From Undaria pinnatifida (lineage: Eukaryota; Sar; Phaeophyceae; Laminariales; Alariaceae), in the NCBI GenBank assembly GCA_012845835.1, contig JABAKD010000027.1, positions 12,818,487 to 12,882,486 on the forward strand: a DNA stretch of 64,000 nt, written 5' to 3'. The number at the start of each line of letters is the position of its first letter. The first letter of the stretch is position 1. The notes under the pieces were generated by a model that searched no databases, was not told the origin of the DNA, and was given only the letters and a program-made list of their open reading frames with translations. Below are positions 1 to 11,848 of the stretch, one piece after another. The position numbers and the translations under genes are program-made.

Positions 1-341
1 TATAGCTCCAAATAATCGAATAAAGAAACAATTTAAATGCCGCCACTGTCGATACGAACAGCTCAAGCCCTCTCAGCTACGCAAACTATTCGTCCATCAT
101 CATCGCCAAACATTTCGTGTTTCACTCCTCCTTTGCGAACAAGCATTCGCAGAATGATACTGTAGGTAAAACAACCAACCAATCAGGAATATGCCCACTT
201 CTATTTTGCACCTAATGAGAAGACTACTACTGCCAAAAACAAAGATACCTGAAAATTTTAATACAATCAGTGCCACCATCGATATCATACATCAGCGGTA
301 CACCTCTCAATATGGTGCACTGACGTACCCTTTTCTCCAAA

Positions 342-600
342 CCGTTATTGTATGTATATCAGCTCCACCAGTTCCCTTATGGTCCTGTTTACACCAGAAA
401 AACACGACCAGGTACAAGTCTTTTTGATTTACAAAGACTGTTTTATTTGAACATGAACAACGCACTTTCAAAACAACGAGGCGTTATCGTATGTATATCA
501 GCTCCACCAGTTCCCTTCTGGTCCTGCCTATACCAAAAAAACACGACAAGCCAGATTTACAAAAACTGCTTGGTTTGAACATGAACACCCACTTCAAAAC
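342..600. repeat. Tandem duplication, about 139 bp x 2
   Basis: Two adjacent copies begin with a shared stretch containing TGTATATCAGCTCCACCAGT (near 350 and near 490). The second copy has diverged by substitutions and small indels. No coding potential is conserved between the copies. Confidence 0.75.
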
Positions 601-2039
601 TACCAGGTGAAAAAGGCTACGCATACCATCCAGAACGAACCTTAGCTGATAATACTATCTGCGGGTCTCCACTCTAACCGCAAAATATATCGCCTACTAT
701 TTAACGGGTCTTCACTCTTGCCGTAAATAAATAAACGTCAAATTCGACCAAAAACGATGTTGCGATCGAAAAGTGAATCCATTGTAAAAGTAATTCACCA
801 CTTGGACCGGACCTCCCTCCCCCCCCCCGCCCCGCGATGTTGCCAAACCAAAAAGCTCCGGCTGGCTGAATAATGAACCGATCTGCTCCCTCCATGACCT
901 CTCATGTTGCTGTTGCTGCTGCATATCGTGAAGTGCATGCGAAAATGCCACTCGACTTGTTGCCAGGACGAACCCCCATCGTTAGTTTGTACTGCTGCAG
1001 ACAGCCCACGATTACCCCACGTCCTTTTCCTACCAATGTTGCCAACAGTAGGATCACGCGGCTATTATGCCGCGCGACTTCACCCTACCAAATCACTCTC
1101 CATGGTAGGGTGCACACGGCTGACGGCCATGCGACTTCTCGCGGAGAATGCAGATAACCTTATGTCTTTTGCCTCCACAACCAACCTGCTGAAGTGGAGT
1201 GCGCACGGCAAATAAAAACGAGGTAAAAGCCGCGTGACTTGAAATCCCGCGCTCACAACACACGGCGAGGGTGTCTACGGCTGTACTTCCGCCATAGGGA
1301 TTTTAGCTGCTGCTGTAAACCCCCTGTCCACTGTATACGGTGGGGGTGTCCTAGGTTACATTTCGACCATGGACATAAGCTGCTGCTACTCCCTGCCTAC
1401 GGCTCTGCCCCACCGAAGGGCTTTAGCTACTACTGCTGTACGTAGTCTACAGCAGCAATGGCTGCTGCCTGAGAACGACACCTCCACAACATAATCTTTG
1501 GGTCAAAAGACAACTCGCCTATCAAGCTGCCCTCCCTCTCCACCATCGAAGAATCTCGACCATGGCGGTATAGCATCTCTCCCTGCCATACCAGCGGCGG
1601 ATCTCTCCTTATCCCCACCGGACTCCTCCTTGCGCCTTGCTGCCCTTATCTACTGGCCTCCAAAACGCTGGCTCCTCAAACACGGCCCTTTCTTCCCCGC
1701 CAAGCTTCGACAGCATGGCCCTGTTCCAATACGGTTGACCCGTAGACTCTTCATGAGGCTAGACCGAGTCAGTTCGGCTCTAGAGTGTTCGTTAGCTTCA
1801 AGCAGGGTAGGTTTCAAGTCACTGTATTACGTGTCCCACACACAGGGTAGTGGCAAGTCGAGAACAGAACTCATGCGTGAGACCTTCGAGAAGAGTGAGT
1901 TCCCGAGCGAGAGCTCACAGCAGTCTACCATCAAGAACGCCACCCAGGTACTACTATGTACCCAATAATACTCCAATAACCCGAAACAGCTCGAAGCTGA
2001 TACGTAACGGTCATCCTGAAAATCCCAAAATCAACAGAC
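601..2039. other. Gene-free stretch, nothing recognised
   Basis: Only short, compositionally random open frames occur here. There is a C-run near 815-832. I see no conserved domain, TIR or tRNA-like promoter. The copia relic to the right begins around 2040. Confidence 0.4.
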
Positions 2040-3312
2040 GGGAGACGGGGCGCGAGAAGACGAAGTTACCGGATTGCCTTGTCAAAGAGTTGGAACCGGA
2101 ACCAACGTCTTACACCGCCGCGCATTCGTCCAAACATTCAGACGTTTGGGTGAACGCGATGAGATCGGAATTGGATGGTCTCGAAGCTGCTGGGATCTTT
2201 CTAGAGGTTTCTGCACTTCCCGTCGATAGTAATGTCGTGGAGTCAAAGTGGCTGTTAAAGTGGAAGGCCGACGCGCACGGCATGATTGATCTAAGGCACG
2301 TTTGGTAGCTAAGGGCTATAGCCAGATAGAGGGAGTTGACTACTTCGAAACTTTTGCCCCCACCGCCTCGACCACGTCTAACCGACTCACTGCAGCAATG
2401 TCATGAAAGCTAGAGTGGACTTGAGACACTTGGACGTTGACCCAGAGGCCTTCATTCAGGCAGTTGGATACTGAGATATTGAAATGCGTCAGGGGACCGC
2501 CGCGTGAGGGAACCGCCAAAGCGTTTTTGGACAGCGGGACCGCCGAGCGAGGGGACCGCCAAGGGGTTTTGAGCAGCGGGACCACCGAGAGAGGGGACCG
2601 CTAAGAGGTTTGGGGTAGCGGGACCGCCGAGTGAGGAGACCGCCAAAGGCGTTTAGGCAGCGGGACAATCGATTTGACTCCATACTAAAACGTACATATT
2701 TCCTATTTTTCTATGCCATACTCAAGTTTAATACGCGTTCGGAAAACGAGGTATCCGGACCGAGTTTACACTAAAACGTACAGATTTTCTCCATTATATA
2801 ATAGGGCAAAACAAGGTATCCGGCCCGAGTTTATACTAAAACGTACAGATTTTGCCTATTATATAAAGTATATAATAGGGAAAGTATGTGCGTTTATTTA
2901 TATAGAATAGGGAAAATATGTACGTTTTAGTATAAACTCGGTCCGGATACCTCGTGTTCCGAACGAGTATTAAAATCATATAGGGTATAGAAAAATAGGA
3001 AATCTGTACGTTTTAGTATGAAGTCAAATCGGTTGTCCCGCTGTCTTAAAGCCTTTGGTGGTCCCGCACTCGGCGGTCCCGCTAACCCAAACCTCTTAGC
3101 GGTCCCCTCTCTCGGTGGTCCCGCTGCTCGAAACCCCTTGGCCGTCCCCTCGCTCGGCCGTCCCGCTGCCCAAAAACGCTCTGGCGGTTCCCTCACGCGG
3201 CGGTCCCCTAACGCACTACAATATTCTTGAGACTTCCCCATGCGGATATTGTCGTAAAATGTTTCTGGTAGTTATTTCCGAGACTTGTTAGTTGTTCCAG
3301 CGCCAGGGAGGG
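2040..3312 (+). pseudogene. Copia reverse-transcriptase relic (Copia-2 family), interrupted
   Basis: The frame near 2070-2308 reads LPDCLVKELEPEPTSY and VESKWLLKWKADAHGMID, closely matching the RT start of Copia-2 at 54990-55230. After a frame change the DNA continues with LVAKGYSQIEGVDYFETFAP and then stops (near 2397-2403). At 2484 a foldback element interrupts it. The RT text resumes for about 45 bases near 3220 and then jumps to the polypurine tract (GCCAGGGAGGG, 3302-3312) just before an LTR. Most of RT and all of RNase H are therefore deleted. The gag, protease and integrase regions are not recognisable upstream. Confidence 0.8.
2484..3217. mobile_element. Foldback (long terminal inverted repeat) element nested in the copia relic
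   Basis: The left arm starts ATGCGTCAGGGGACCGCC and the right arm ends with its near-complement (GGCGGTCCCCTAACGCACT). The arms consist of repeated GGGACCGCCGAG-type units and continue inward through AT-rich sequence containing ACTAAAACGTACA, so most of the 734 bp is one imperfect palindrome. There is no ORF. The flanks on both sides match the same point of the copia RT, with ATATT present on each side, which suggests a short target duplication. Long TIRs resemble non-autonomous Mutator-like or foldback elements, but the family is not certain. Confidence 0.75.
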
Positions 3313-3605
3313 TGTTCGACGTAGCTTGGCCCAACAAACAATAGTAGAAACATACAGTGGCTACTTCGGGTTGTCCGATAGGAAATTGCGGTTTATTGTA
3401 TGGGAATGATACGTGGAATATTCCTTTGGGTCGTACGCCGTGGTACATGGGGCCGAGCACGTAGGCTTCGCATACCGGCGCCTACTCGCCCACTCCATCT
3501 CTTCCCCTCTGGTTAGCATCTGGAGCAAGTTGATAAATACATCTATATACCATGTTCTTCACACTGTTTGTTGCAGTGAAGCTCGCGCCCTGAGACTGGG
3601 GTGCT
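3313..3605 (+). repeat. Relic 3' LTR of Copia-2 family
   Basis: This starts TGTTCGACGTAGCTTG immediately after a polypurine tract, as does the 3' LTR of Copia-2 at 56653 (TGTTCGATATAGCTTG). Shared landmarks are a GATAAATACATC/AATAAAGACATC polyadenylation-like segment and the terminal CACACTG..TGTTGCAGTG. The middle has diverged strongly. The right boundary is approximate. Confidence 0.65.
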
Positions 3606-3611
3606 AGAAGC

Positions 3612-5355
3612 ACATCATTCTTCACATAACCGATATATTTCAACAGGCTGAAGCCTGGACAACAATATCCTTTTATATTAGGTTTTGACTTATAAAAAAT
3701 ACTGTAAACGTACCAACGATGTGTTACGCAGCTTGAAAAGATCAGTATCGACCGTAAATATGTTGAACTCACAGCTGACGTTGTTAGAATAATTTAAGAA
3801 AGTATCAACGATCGCCACGTCTTCCCGGACTATCTGGCAGGGTGCAGTACAGCTACCACGTCTCTGAAAATTGCGGGGGATCGTTCCCCATGAAGGGTAT
3901 GCAACTCTATCAAGAACCAGTAACGTAAGCGACATGTCTCCTCGTGAAAAACCCACAGAAAAAAGAAAAGATAATTGCTGCCCTCGTGATGGTGTGCGCT
4001 TCGGTCGTGAGTCTCCCATGTGCCATCCTGCTGCCGTTCTCCATGGCCGCCTCATCGCCTTAGCCCACTCAGCTCGCTCCTTCACACGCTCTCGTTCCTA
4101 GTCATTTCCAGTGGTTACCCCTTCTCCCCCGTCCCAAAAACAAAATGCTCCTCGCAGCTTGTGGTCCTGATCTGAAAACGCAATATTGTTCAGGGAGAGT
4201 CCGATCTGTCTCGTCCCCGCCCGTCAACGCTCAGTCTCCGTCCTCCTCCGTCGTCGAATACAGCCTCATGACGCCGCAGCTTCCTCTGCAAACCTAGACT
4301 GCCGTAGTTTGGCTCGTGGTAGCGCCTACCTCCGCGCACCGGCGGTGTCCCGGTTGTGCGTTGCTGCTAGACCGCTGCTGCCTGAAAAATTCGTGGATGT
4401 CCATGCCTGACGCACCACGTACGACCCAACTCAACCGCCACGACAAAGCCACGAGGACACACGCAGCAGGAATAACGTATATCTCCTTCAGGGTAAGTCC
4501 GGCATTACTACCGCCAGAAAGACTTACCCCACTCGCGACAAGCCTGACTTACCCCACTCGCGACAAGCCTGATAGGGCATGCCTCATGACATGCCTTGCC
4601 GAGACATCGAGGGGAACGGAAAGTGGAAGGCGTCGATCGTAAGATCAGCACCGACCGCATTCTGCACCCAGAACCTGTCAACCGACGAAAAAAAACGCAC
4701 TAGACTACGTATGATACAACCCCGGACGGAAATGTCAGGGCCGTTTGGTTATTCGTATCAATACACCAAAATGGTCCCCGCAGCTCCGTACAGAGTGGTA
4801 GTCTGGTCTAAAAAACAAAGCAGTTCCGTACAGAGTGGTACTCCGGTCTAAGAAAGAAAAACACTGATTTTTCTCTGCAACAGAGGGACCGCATTGGAGT
4901 GCGACGGTCAGAGCCAACACCATCCTCGGGGGTGACGTATGCAACATCAGGCACATCTGTTACCATCACGCAACGTAAGAACAAAACATGGGGCGGCAAG
5001 CAGGGCATGGGCGCAGACAAGGGCAGAGGAGACACCACCTACCTACAGCGGTGTAACATGAAATATAGCACCCCTTGGTGGAATTTCCAAGCTGGATTTC
5101 TCGACAAGGAGGGGGGTGCAAACATCGAGTGATGTGTCTGGGGAATTATCTCGATGACATCTTCCTAAAGCCGGCATTTGCGTCGTTGATGGCAAGGTCT
5201 CCATGAGAATTTCCCAAAGCCTCCATTCCTATCGGAAGACCGCCCCTTAGGTTCGTAGAGTTTTTTGTCCCTGAAAATCGTCCCAGAGTGTGGGATACCT
5301 TGCGGGTTACCAACACCACACGCAGCTGGAGACGACAAGCACAAGTCCTCGCACC
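3612..5355. other. Gene-free stretch with small repeats
   Basis: No gene was found. It holds a diverged copy of the short MSxD..LTA repeat core at about 3708-3785, a 26-bp tandem duplication (ACTTACCCCACTCGCGACAA at about 4524 and 4550), and a 30-bp tandem pair around TCCGTACAGAGTGGTA (about 4785 and 4827). The rest shows nothing recognisable. Confidence 0.5.
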
Positions 5356-5363
5356 AAAATCAC

Positions 5364-6462
5364 CAGGGCCTTCCCCGCGATTTTTCCCGCGGGATCGTAC
5401 GGGATTCGGGATTATCCAGTGGTTTCCTGCAAAATGCGAGATTCCGCATCCCGTGGTCCCGTGCAAAATGTAAAATGCGAAATCCCGTATCCCGCTTAAA
5501 ATGGGAAATCCCGTATCCCCTGGTCCCGGGAAAAAGGCGAAATCCCGTTCCCGCATAAGTGCGTCCCGCGCAAATACCCAAAAGCCCGTTCCCGCCCAAA
5601 CAAATCCCGCGATATTGTTGAAATCCCGCATTCCATGAATAGAAGGAGGAATCTCGACGTTTGTCAAGCTCGTCCTCCCGCGCAGAAGGACAGACTAAAC
5701 CCCAGGAAGCGCCAAGCCACCGGTTCAATTCTGTCAGATCGCAAGTAGAATTTATTTTTTCATCTTTTTCGAAAACATTTGTACCCAATCCTAGAGCGAG
5801 TCCCCCTCGCTCCCCAGAACAACACCGCAAAACACCAAAGAAATCCTTTTCTTTTGTGTTTAAAGAGCCGAGAGAGGTCTGAGCGCGGAGCAGACGACAC
5901 ACATACACGGCCGTGACCGACATAGAAGAACCCTAACGAGGCTGCTGCTAGCGAGGTAGCAACGCCTGATGCCAGCGAAGCAGCAGCGCGCGCTGTCGGC
6001 CAAGGGTCCATGAGTGTCGGGCCTTCAGCATCTGATGGTCTTCCTGTGGCCCCACCTGCTGGCTCGGCTGCTGCAGGAATACATCTTGGCATGCTATCAA
6101 GCTCCAAGACGTTGCTGTCGTCAAACATCCCGTCGGGTCCCGTCGTGGCTGCAACCCGCCCGGGGAGTCCTGCAGTGGCTGGATTCCGTACATAAAATCC
6201 CGTTGAGTCCCGTCGTGGCTGCATCCCGTTGAGTTAATTTTTGTTACGTCCCGTCGTGGCTACATCCCGTCCCGGGGAACACCGTCGGAGCCGGATGCCG
6301 TACCAAAAAAAACAGTCCGTTGGTTTCCGGATCCCGCACAAACAAAATATTTCAGTCCCGTGGTTGCCGGATCCCGCACAAAAAATACCGTTGAACTCCC
6401 GCGGTAACTTAATCTCGCGGGATTTTGTCCCGAGGTCAAAACTGGTCCCGGGGAAGGCCCTG
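5364..6462. mobile_element. hAT-like non-autonomous DNA transposon with CCCGT-rich arrays
   Basis: The termini are inverted: the left end begins CAGGGCCTTCCCCGCG and the right end is CCGGGGAAGGCCCTG. Perfect 8-bp direct repeats AAAATCAC flank it (5356-5363 and 6463-6470). A CAGGG terminus with an 8-bp target duplication is the hAT signature. Both ends are filled with degenerate tandem units around AAATCCCGTATCCCG (left, about 5390-5640) and CATCCCGTCGTGGCTGC (right, about 6120-6440). No transposase ORF is present, so it must have been mobilised in trans. The 1.1-kb length is normal for a deletion derivative. Confidence 0.88.
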
Positions 6463-6769
6463 AAAATCACGACCACCATGCAATACATTGCACGTTAACC
6501 GTTTTCACGAATTCTCAGCATCTAATATCTGAAAAAGGGACTCAAATCGCCTACACATGCGTCAGGTCGTCGGACTGCCAGGGAGTCTGATCACGAAACA
6601 AAAAAACAAGAACCTCTTCTGCGGCGTGCTTGCTCCGGCAGACAAACAACTTAAAACGGAAGCCGCTGCACCACCAACGAAAACAAGAGCCGCAGCAGCA
6701 CGGCATCCCCACCCGCCCCGCCACAAGAAACATCAAATCATGCAACCAAAGCAGCCATGATAAATATTT

Positions 6770-6935
6770 GTCTGCGCTTCCTGATTGATCGGACCCCGTA
6801 AGCCAACAAAAACCGTCGACGAGTGTCCTCGATCGAAGCCTGTCTGCACCTGATTGGACCACGAAAGCCAATCAAAATCATCGACGTCACGGCGCTTCCT
6901 TATCTGACCACTGAAGCCAATCAAAATTCTCGACG
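6770..6935. repeat. Three degenerate about 62-bp tandem units with CCAAT-type inverted motifs
   Basis: Units contain CTGATTGGACCACGAAAGCC followed by AATCAAAA and end in TCGACG (near 6820, 6885, 6932). Each unit can pair TGATTGG with CCAATCA. They lie downstream of the 3' end of the DUF4281 gene. Function is unknown. Confidence 0.6.
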
Positions 6936-7090
6936 GGTAAAAAGCACCAGTACACTGAAGTAATCCTCGCGGAAGTCATCTCTCCCGGCGGCTTAATTTG
7001 CCCCGTCCGGTCGCACGCTGCTGCTGCTGCTTACCGCAGCTGCTTGCGTGCCGCACGCCATATAGACGGCGCTTTTATTTTCCTTTCATG

Positions 7091-7096
7091 TTTATT
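7091..7096 (-). terminator. Candidate polyadenylation signal of DUF4281 gene
   Basis: On the minus strand AATAAA occurs 15 bases after the stop codon, and a second AATAAA lies at 7074-7079. The position relative to the stop fits a short 3' UTR. This is inferred from the motif only. Confidence 0.4.
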
Positions 7097-7110
7097 TCCC
7101 CCCCCTGCCA

Positions 7111-7255
7111 CTACGCCGCCTTCGTGGTCGTCTTGGGGCCCACCAAAGGGTACACCGAACTCAATATAGTAAACAGCAGGAATCCCGCCGGTCCGGAGAT
7201 GAACGTGAAGAACAACACCAGGAACATCACCACCTGGGGGATCGGTGCGGGGGAT
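7111..7255 (-). CDS. DUF4281 (ABA4-like) membrane protein, last exon
   Basis: The minus strand reads (A)SPAPIPQVVMFLVLFFTF then ISGPAGFLLFTILSS and ends VGPKTTTKAA-stop. The I-P-x-x-V-x-x-x-V-L-x-F-T-F-x-x-G-P-A-G-x-L-L pattern is the C-terminal transmembrane motif of DUF4281 proteins. That family includes plant ABA4, needed for neoxanthin synthesis, and cyanobacterial and algal homologues of unknown function. The acceptor is at 7256-7257 (TTCGCCAG) after a strong pyrimidine tract. It enters with one base completing an Ala codon (GC+A), which matches the upstream exon's phase exactly. A carotenoid role is possible but not shown here. Confidence 0.8.
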
Positions 7256-7518
7256 CTGGCGAAGGAGATGCGGGGGGAGGCGGGGGCGGGGGCGTGTACC
7301 CAATGTTTTCTTGCGTTAGTCACTTCACCATCGACCACGCATCCCTTCGAGACGGAGCACCGTTTCTACTCCTAATAGAGGCACCTCCAAACGTGTGGGT
7401 GCTCATTACGTATATTCCATACAGTACGTACGCACTTGGTGCCTGTCTTATCTGGGAGGGGGGGACGGGCGAAAGAAAAAAAGGAACCTATAATACGACC
7501 GGTGTATCATATCACGTA

Positions 7519-7590
7519 TAGCTTGCAAAGTTGAGTAGCGACTTATCGGAAGAAATCACAGCTGACGCCGTACTGTTTATATTAAACACG
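7519..7590 (+). repeat. Diverged MSxD..LTA core repeat
   Basis: AGCTTGCAAAGTTGAG is followed by a frame reading LSSDLSEEITADAV. This is the most diverged member of the family described in the findings. It aligns to the other copies through GCTTGCAAAG and CACAGCTGAC. Confidence 0.5.
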
Positions 7591-8941
7591 AGAGCGGGTG
7601 GGGGAGCGAGGGTACGGTCGAGGAAGAGGGGCGGGGAGTCTCCCTCTATAATGGGGACGGCAAGCAAAGAAAACCAATATGTTTTTTACATTGTTTTGTT
7701 ATACTCGACAAGTTTCCCCTTCGAAGGAAGGGTGACGCAAGAGGCCGATGCTTTGCATTTTGCACCCCCGCGCGTTCGCTCGCATCCTAACGGTTAAGCA
7801 TGCAGCTACACTGCAATTTAATGGATCCGGGTGTATCGGAAATGAAGGTACCGCTGTGTAGGGACGGCCCAGATATAACTTATGTCGATGCTGTTGTAGC
7901 CTACCTGGTACTACTAGTGGGTTCTGCGCATGTATAAGTTTACCGCAGCTAGAGTAGCTGCAACTTTAACGTACCCGGCGCATAAGCATTCGGGTGCAGC
8001 TTCAAACTGTTATTCGTTCATGTGCTCAGCACATTTTGATGCACGTACAACAGTCCAGTATTTACTACTAATAACGCGTAACCAGCAAAAAAGCATCTAC
8101 CCCCAGGCACATAGCACATTATGAAGGCCCGCCAGCAGCCAACAAAGCTATAAAAGACCCGCCAGCAGGCACGGAAGCCTTACTGGCCAGCCGCATTCAA
8201 TTGATAATTAGTTCAACACGCATGATTCTAAATGTATTTTTCCTACCGGCCTTGCATAGTCTGCGGCAACATTCTGCGACAACGTACTGCGACAGCCTAC
8301 TGCAACAACCAACTACAACAACGGACGGCAGCATCAAATATTTATCAAGGGCCCCCTTCGGAGCCCTTAAATGAAGTGTTCTTACGGGAATTGATTTGCG
8401 TATTTTTTGGCGGTTTTTGTTACGGTTCGCCGAGCCCTGGAGGCATCCCCTTGCTAGCATACACAAGCACCGAAATTGCCATTGGGCGTAGTTGGAGCTC
8501 GACCCGCAGCACTGCTCGAGCCCAAATTCTCTCCTCTCAGTAGGTGCTTGATATGCTACTGTACTACCATAGGTATCTGGTATGACATGTACTTGGTACC
8601 CATTTACAGCAGAAGCAGCGCACTCAGGTTAACGTACGAGTATAGTACTACACATGTGCTTGGAGCCCACACCTGCTGCGATGTAATGCGTACACCACAC
8701 TCGTGCATACCTAGTGCCATGTAGCAAGGTAAATGACATGGTATAACTCTACAGCAGTACCAGGTGCTGATATAGTCTTGCAGGAGTATGCACGAGTACG
8801 AACATATCACACCTGGTACCTCTCGTCATTTTTCCCTATACTATAATCCAGTCTATTCTTATAACTTCATAAGCAACAGCGCTGCGGTAACAGTCTGCAT
8901 CGGAACTGCGAGGTGAACTACTATTTCAGTGTAACAAATAA

Positions 8942-9006
8942 GCGATTGCAAAGATGAGTATCGACCCTAAATTCGCCGAACTCACAGCTGACGTCGTTAG
9001 AACAAT
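8942..9006 (+). repeat. MSxD..LTA core repeat, second subfamily
   Basis: The sequence reads MSIDPKFAELTADVVRTIS-stop beginning at ATG 8954. A sister copy at about 3708-3785 reads SIDRKYVELTADVVRII-stop. It shares the GATTGCAAAGATGAG lead-in and CTCACAGCTGACGT core with family C ends. It could be a transposon terminus or a tiny coding exon. Confidence 0.6.
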
Positions 9007-10471
9007 TTCATAAAATAAGCGAACGAACCCATTTCAACTCCTAAAATTACTCTAGTCTAACTCCAAGTGTTTCGTCCCCATGTCGGGACTGCGGTGCAAA
9101 AAGGGTCAAGTGATGTCCGAAACTTGCCTAAACACGTCCTACGGAAAGGATATTTTTCTCCAATGCTAGGGCTCGGATCATCTATCTCTCGCCAGTTTAG
9201 AAATACCAGGTCACAGGCCATCTTTCTTTGGTTTGAACATTTCGAAGCGGCATATTTATTGCGTCGAAAAAAGCCTCTTTCACAAGTCAAACTCCTCCAG
9301 ACTCGGCAAACATGGTCGAAATTGGTAAAATGGCCATCTCTCGCGCTGCTGACACGTGTTTTCAACACAGAAAGTCAACGACATGGCCAAGCACTAGCAG
9401 GCGAACGCATCTGGACCTCTAGCGGAACCGTTAGTGGCATGTCATATGCATGCAGCAGTGTGGGTACCCGGAGCCTCGTATGTAAGCACCCAGTATCACA
9501 CTTTGTACCGATTTCATGTCACCATGCAAATATTTCTGCAGGGGGCTTCCTTCGCAGATCCAACGCCCCCTACACCTCCTAGAGGCCATCAAGAACAGCG
9601 TATACGATGGTCGGGAGATGGTCTGAGATCTATGTGGAGTGCTAGCGTGGTTCTCCTGGTCGGGACTAGCGTGGAACGGGCGACGAGGCCCTGAGCGATG
9701 TGTCATCGACAATTTATCGCACTACAACCTAAACAAACGAGCGCAGAGCGCGTACGCGCGGGCATGCCGATGTGATGTGTCTGCTTTTCTTGCCATACTT
9801 GGTTGGGCTTCGAGGCATTCGACGTTGCAGAGTCGTCGTGCAGGACGCCACCCCCAACAAAATCTGAGGCTCTCCCTTGTCTGCAGGCTGTCCTAGCAGG
9901 GGTTTCCACAACGCTAAATTCAGTATGTTTGCCATTCTGCTGCATTAAACGTTTTTTTGCTTTGACCGAACGGGTCCCTTAAGCAGTGTAAAAACACACA
10001 TACAATTTCAGATCGGAACTTTTCATCGAAACTCGTTTTTTTTTCTACACTTCGAAACTCGTATTTGCAAACATTGTGTGATACCCGTCTCTCTGTCCAC
10101 TGTCGTCTGGATCCAGCGTCGATATAGCCGTGTACCCAGGTGATCTGGTCGATCGCGCGTGCATCTTACCGGTCTACAACGCACTGCAAAAACAGCGCAG
10201 TACTGCGCCAACGTACTGTGACTTGCTGCGACAATCTACCGCAACAACCCTACCGCGGCCAAACACTTGAACATCCCCCCCCCTACAAATAACGAGACAC
10301 TTTTAGCTGTCATATCGAGGATCCAGTAGTCACCATTGATACCCGCGTCTTGTAACTTCTCCGCTTCTAGTCGTTGCGATGCGCAGGGAAGCCCCGATTC
10401 GCGCCTTAATCTTGGCAAAATATCAAGTCATACATCGATTGCGCCGAGTGTCCGGTCGCTCGACAACTTAC

Positions 10472-10643
10472 GCGAGGTTCTTGTCGACGAGGTAGTTGCC
10501 CACGATGACGTCGAAAGCGAAGTAGTGCACCCATGCAGGTAGGACAACGGCCGGGTTTCTGAAAAGATTAACGACGCCGTCGAGCGTGCTGAACTGCTGG
10601 AACGTGCCGAAGAAGCCTCCCTCGGTCGTGGAGGAAGACGCCA
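10472..10643 (-). CDS. DUF4281 (ABA4-like) membrane protein, central exon
   Basis: The minus strand reads (V)ASSSTTEGGFFGTFQQFST, LDGVVNLFRNPAVVLP, AWVHYFAFDVIVGNY and LVDKNL(A). The LxGVxxLFxxPxxxxxxWVHYxAFDxxVG block is the hallmark of DUF4281. The exon is bounded by a CAG acceptor (10644-10646) and a consensus GTAAGT donor. It enters in phase 1 (G+TG = Val) and leaves in phase 2 (GC+A = Ala), both matching its neighbours. Length is 172 nt. On the plus strand the same DNA is also open, but without family resemblance. Confidence 0.85.
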
Positions 10644-10784
10644 CTGCCGATCAATCGAAGCGTTCATCGGGAAGGTTTCGCACGTCGGACAGATCAGATT
10701 CCCTCGTATCGATGATCTAGAATATATGTCTTCCAGGCAAACACATTCTTGGTCCACACGAAATCTGCACGGTGTATATTATAA

Positions 10785-10870
10785 AAATTAAAAACACACT
10801 CCAGCCGTAAGATCGAAGATTTCGTCGAAACTCATCTTTGAAAGCTGAGTGTAACACTCCGATCGCGCGT
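10785..10870 (-). repeat. Family C terminal repeat, partial
   Basis: The minus strand reads MSFDEIFDLTAGVCF, starting near 10833. Its lead-in (GATCGGAGTGTTACACTCAG) is a variant of the usual family C flank. The G-run-rich body of family C is absent. Confidence 0.7.
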
Positions 10871-11029
10871 CTTGCTGGATTACTAGTGGTAATTCCGAAG
10901 TATGCCAGCGCCGGCCGGTATAGCGGAGAACAACAAAATGGCCTTGTACCAGCAATGTACGAAAAACAAAATAGCATGGCCGTCTCCCACAGGCACGAAA
11001 ACACCCAACCACGAATTATGACACACGTT

Positions 11030-11770
11030 CCACCCACCCACCGACGAAGCCATTCACCCAGGAACCAACCCATCTTGAACTTGGTGCGGGGATTTTTATA
11101 TTGAAAAAAATAGTGAGGGGAAGTTCTTGTGGGGGCGACCTACCCCCCCCCAAGCAAGAAACAATTAACCCACGTAGTGCACCCACCACCCACCCAAAAC
11201 CCACCGACCAACCCACTACTACAGCAGCAGGACAGTAGTGCAGTAATACGTACAGCAGAAGTAAACCGGGATTTTAATATTGAAGTTAGTGTGGATTGTA
11301 TTCGTCTTAAATTTGGTGTGATGAAGTTCTTGTTGGGGCGACCCACCCCCCACGCATGAAACATGCAGTACAGCAGTGCGGCAGAACGTTCCACACACCC
11401 ACCGGTCAAGCTATCCACCCACGAACCAACCCGTCTTGGAATTGGTGTGGGGATTGTATATTGCAATTAGTGTGGATGTAGTAGTGTTGAAGTTAGTGAG
11501 GGGAAGTTCTTGTAGCGGGGCCCCACCTCCGAACACCACGAAACAAATAATCCACGAAGTCCACCCACCACCCACCCATCAACCCACCCACCACCCACCG
11601 ACCAACCCACTAATACAACAGCAGTAAACCGGGATTGTTATAGTGAAATTAGTGTGAATTGTATTAGGCTTAAAGTTAGTGTGGGGAAGTACTTGTTCAG
11701 GCGACTCGCCCCCAACAGGACGGAACAATTCACCCAAGGACAAAACGATCCACCAACCCGCCAGGCACCA
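11030..11770. repeat. Tandem array, about 190-205 bp x 4
   Basis: Four units share GGGGAAGTTCTTGTKGGGGC-type segments near 11112, 11318, 11492 and 11680. Each is followed by a CACCCACC-rich tract (ACCCACCGACCAACCCACTA) and AAACCGGGATTKT. Proline/threonine-rich reading frames here are by-products of the CCAC tracts. Confidence 0.75.
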
Positions 11771-11848
11771 CCCAAGTGCACCCAAGTGCACCCACCACCC
11801 ACCAACCAACTACTACAGTTGTGCAGCAGTGCAGCAGTATGTACGGCA

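Larger units (their letters stand above)
7256..10471 (-). other. Intron of DUF4281 gene, 3.2 kb, repeat-bearing
   Basis: The donor is GTAAGT (10466-10471 read on minus) and the acceptor is CAG at 7256-7258. Within it lie two copies of the short MSxD..LTA repeat core (about 7519-7590 and 8942-9006), several GTACC/GGTAC palindromic motifs (8756-8820) and CAG/CTG-rich sequence near 8270-8330. No additional exon is needed by reading phase or by the family's normal spacing. Confidence 0.7.
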
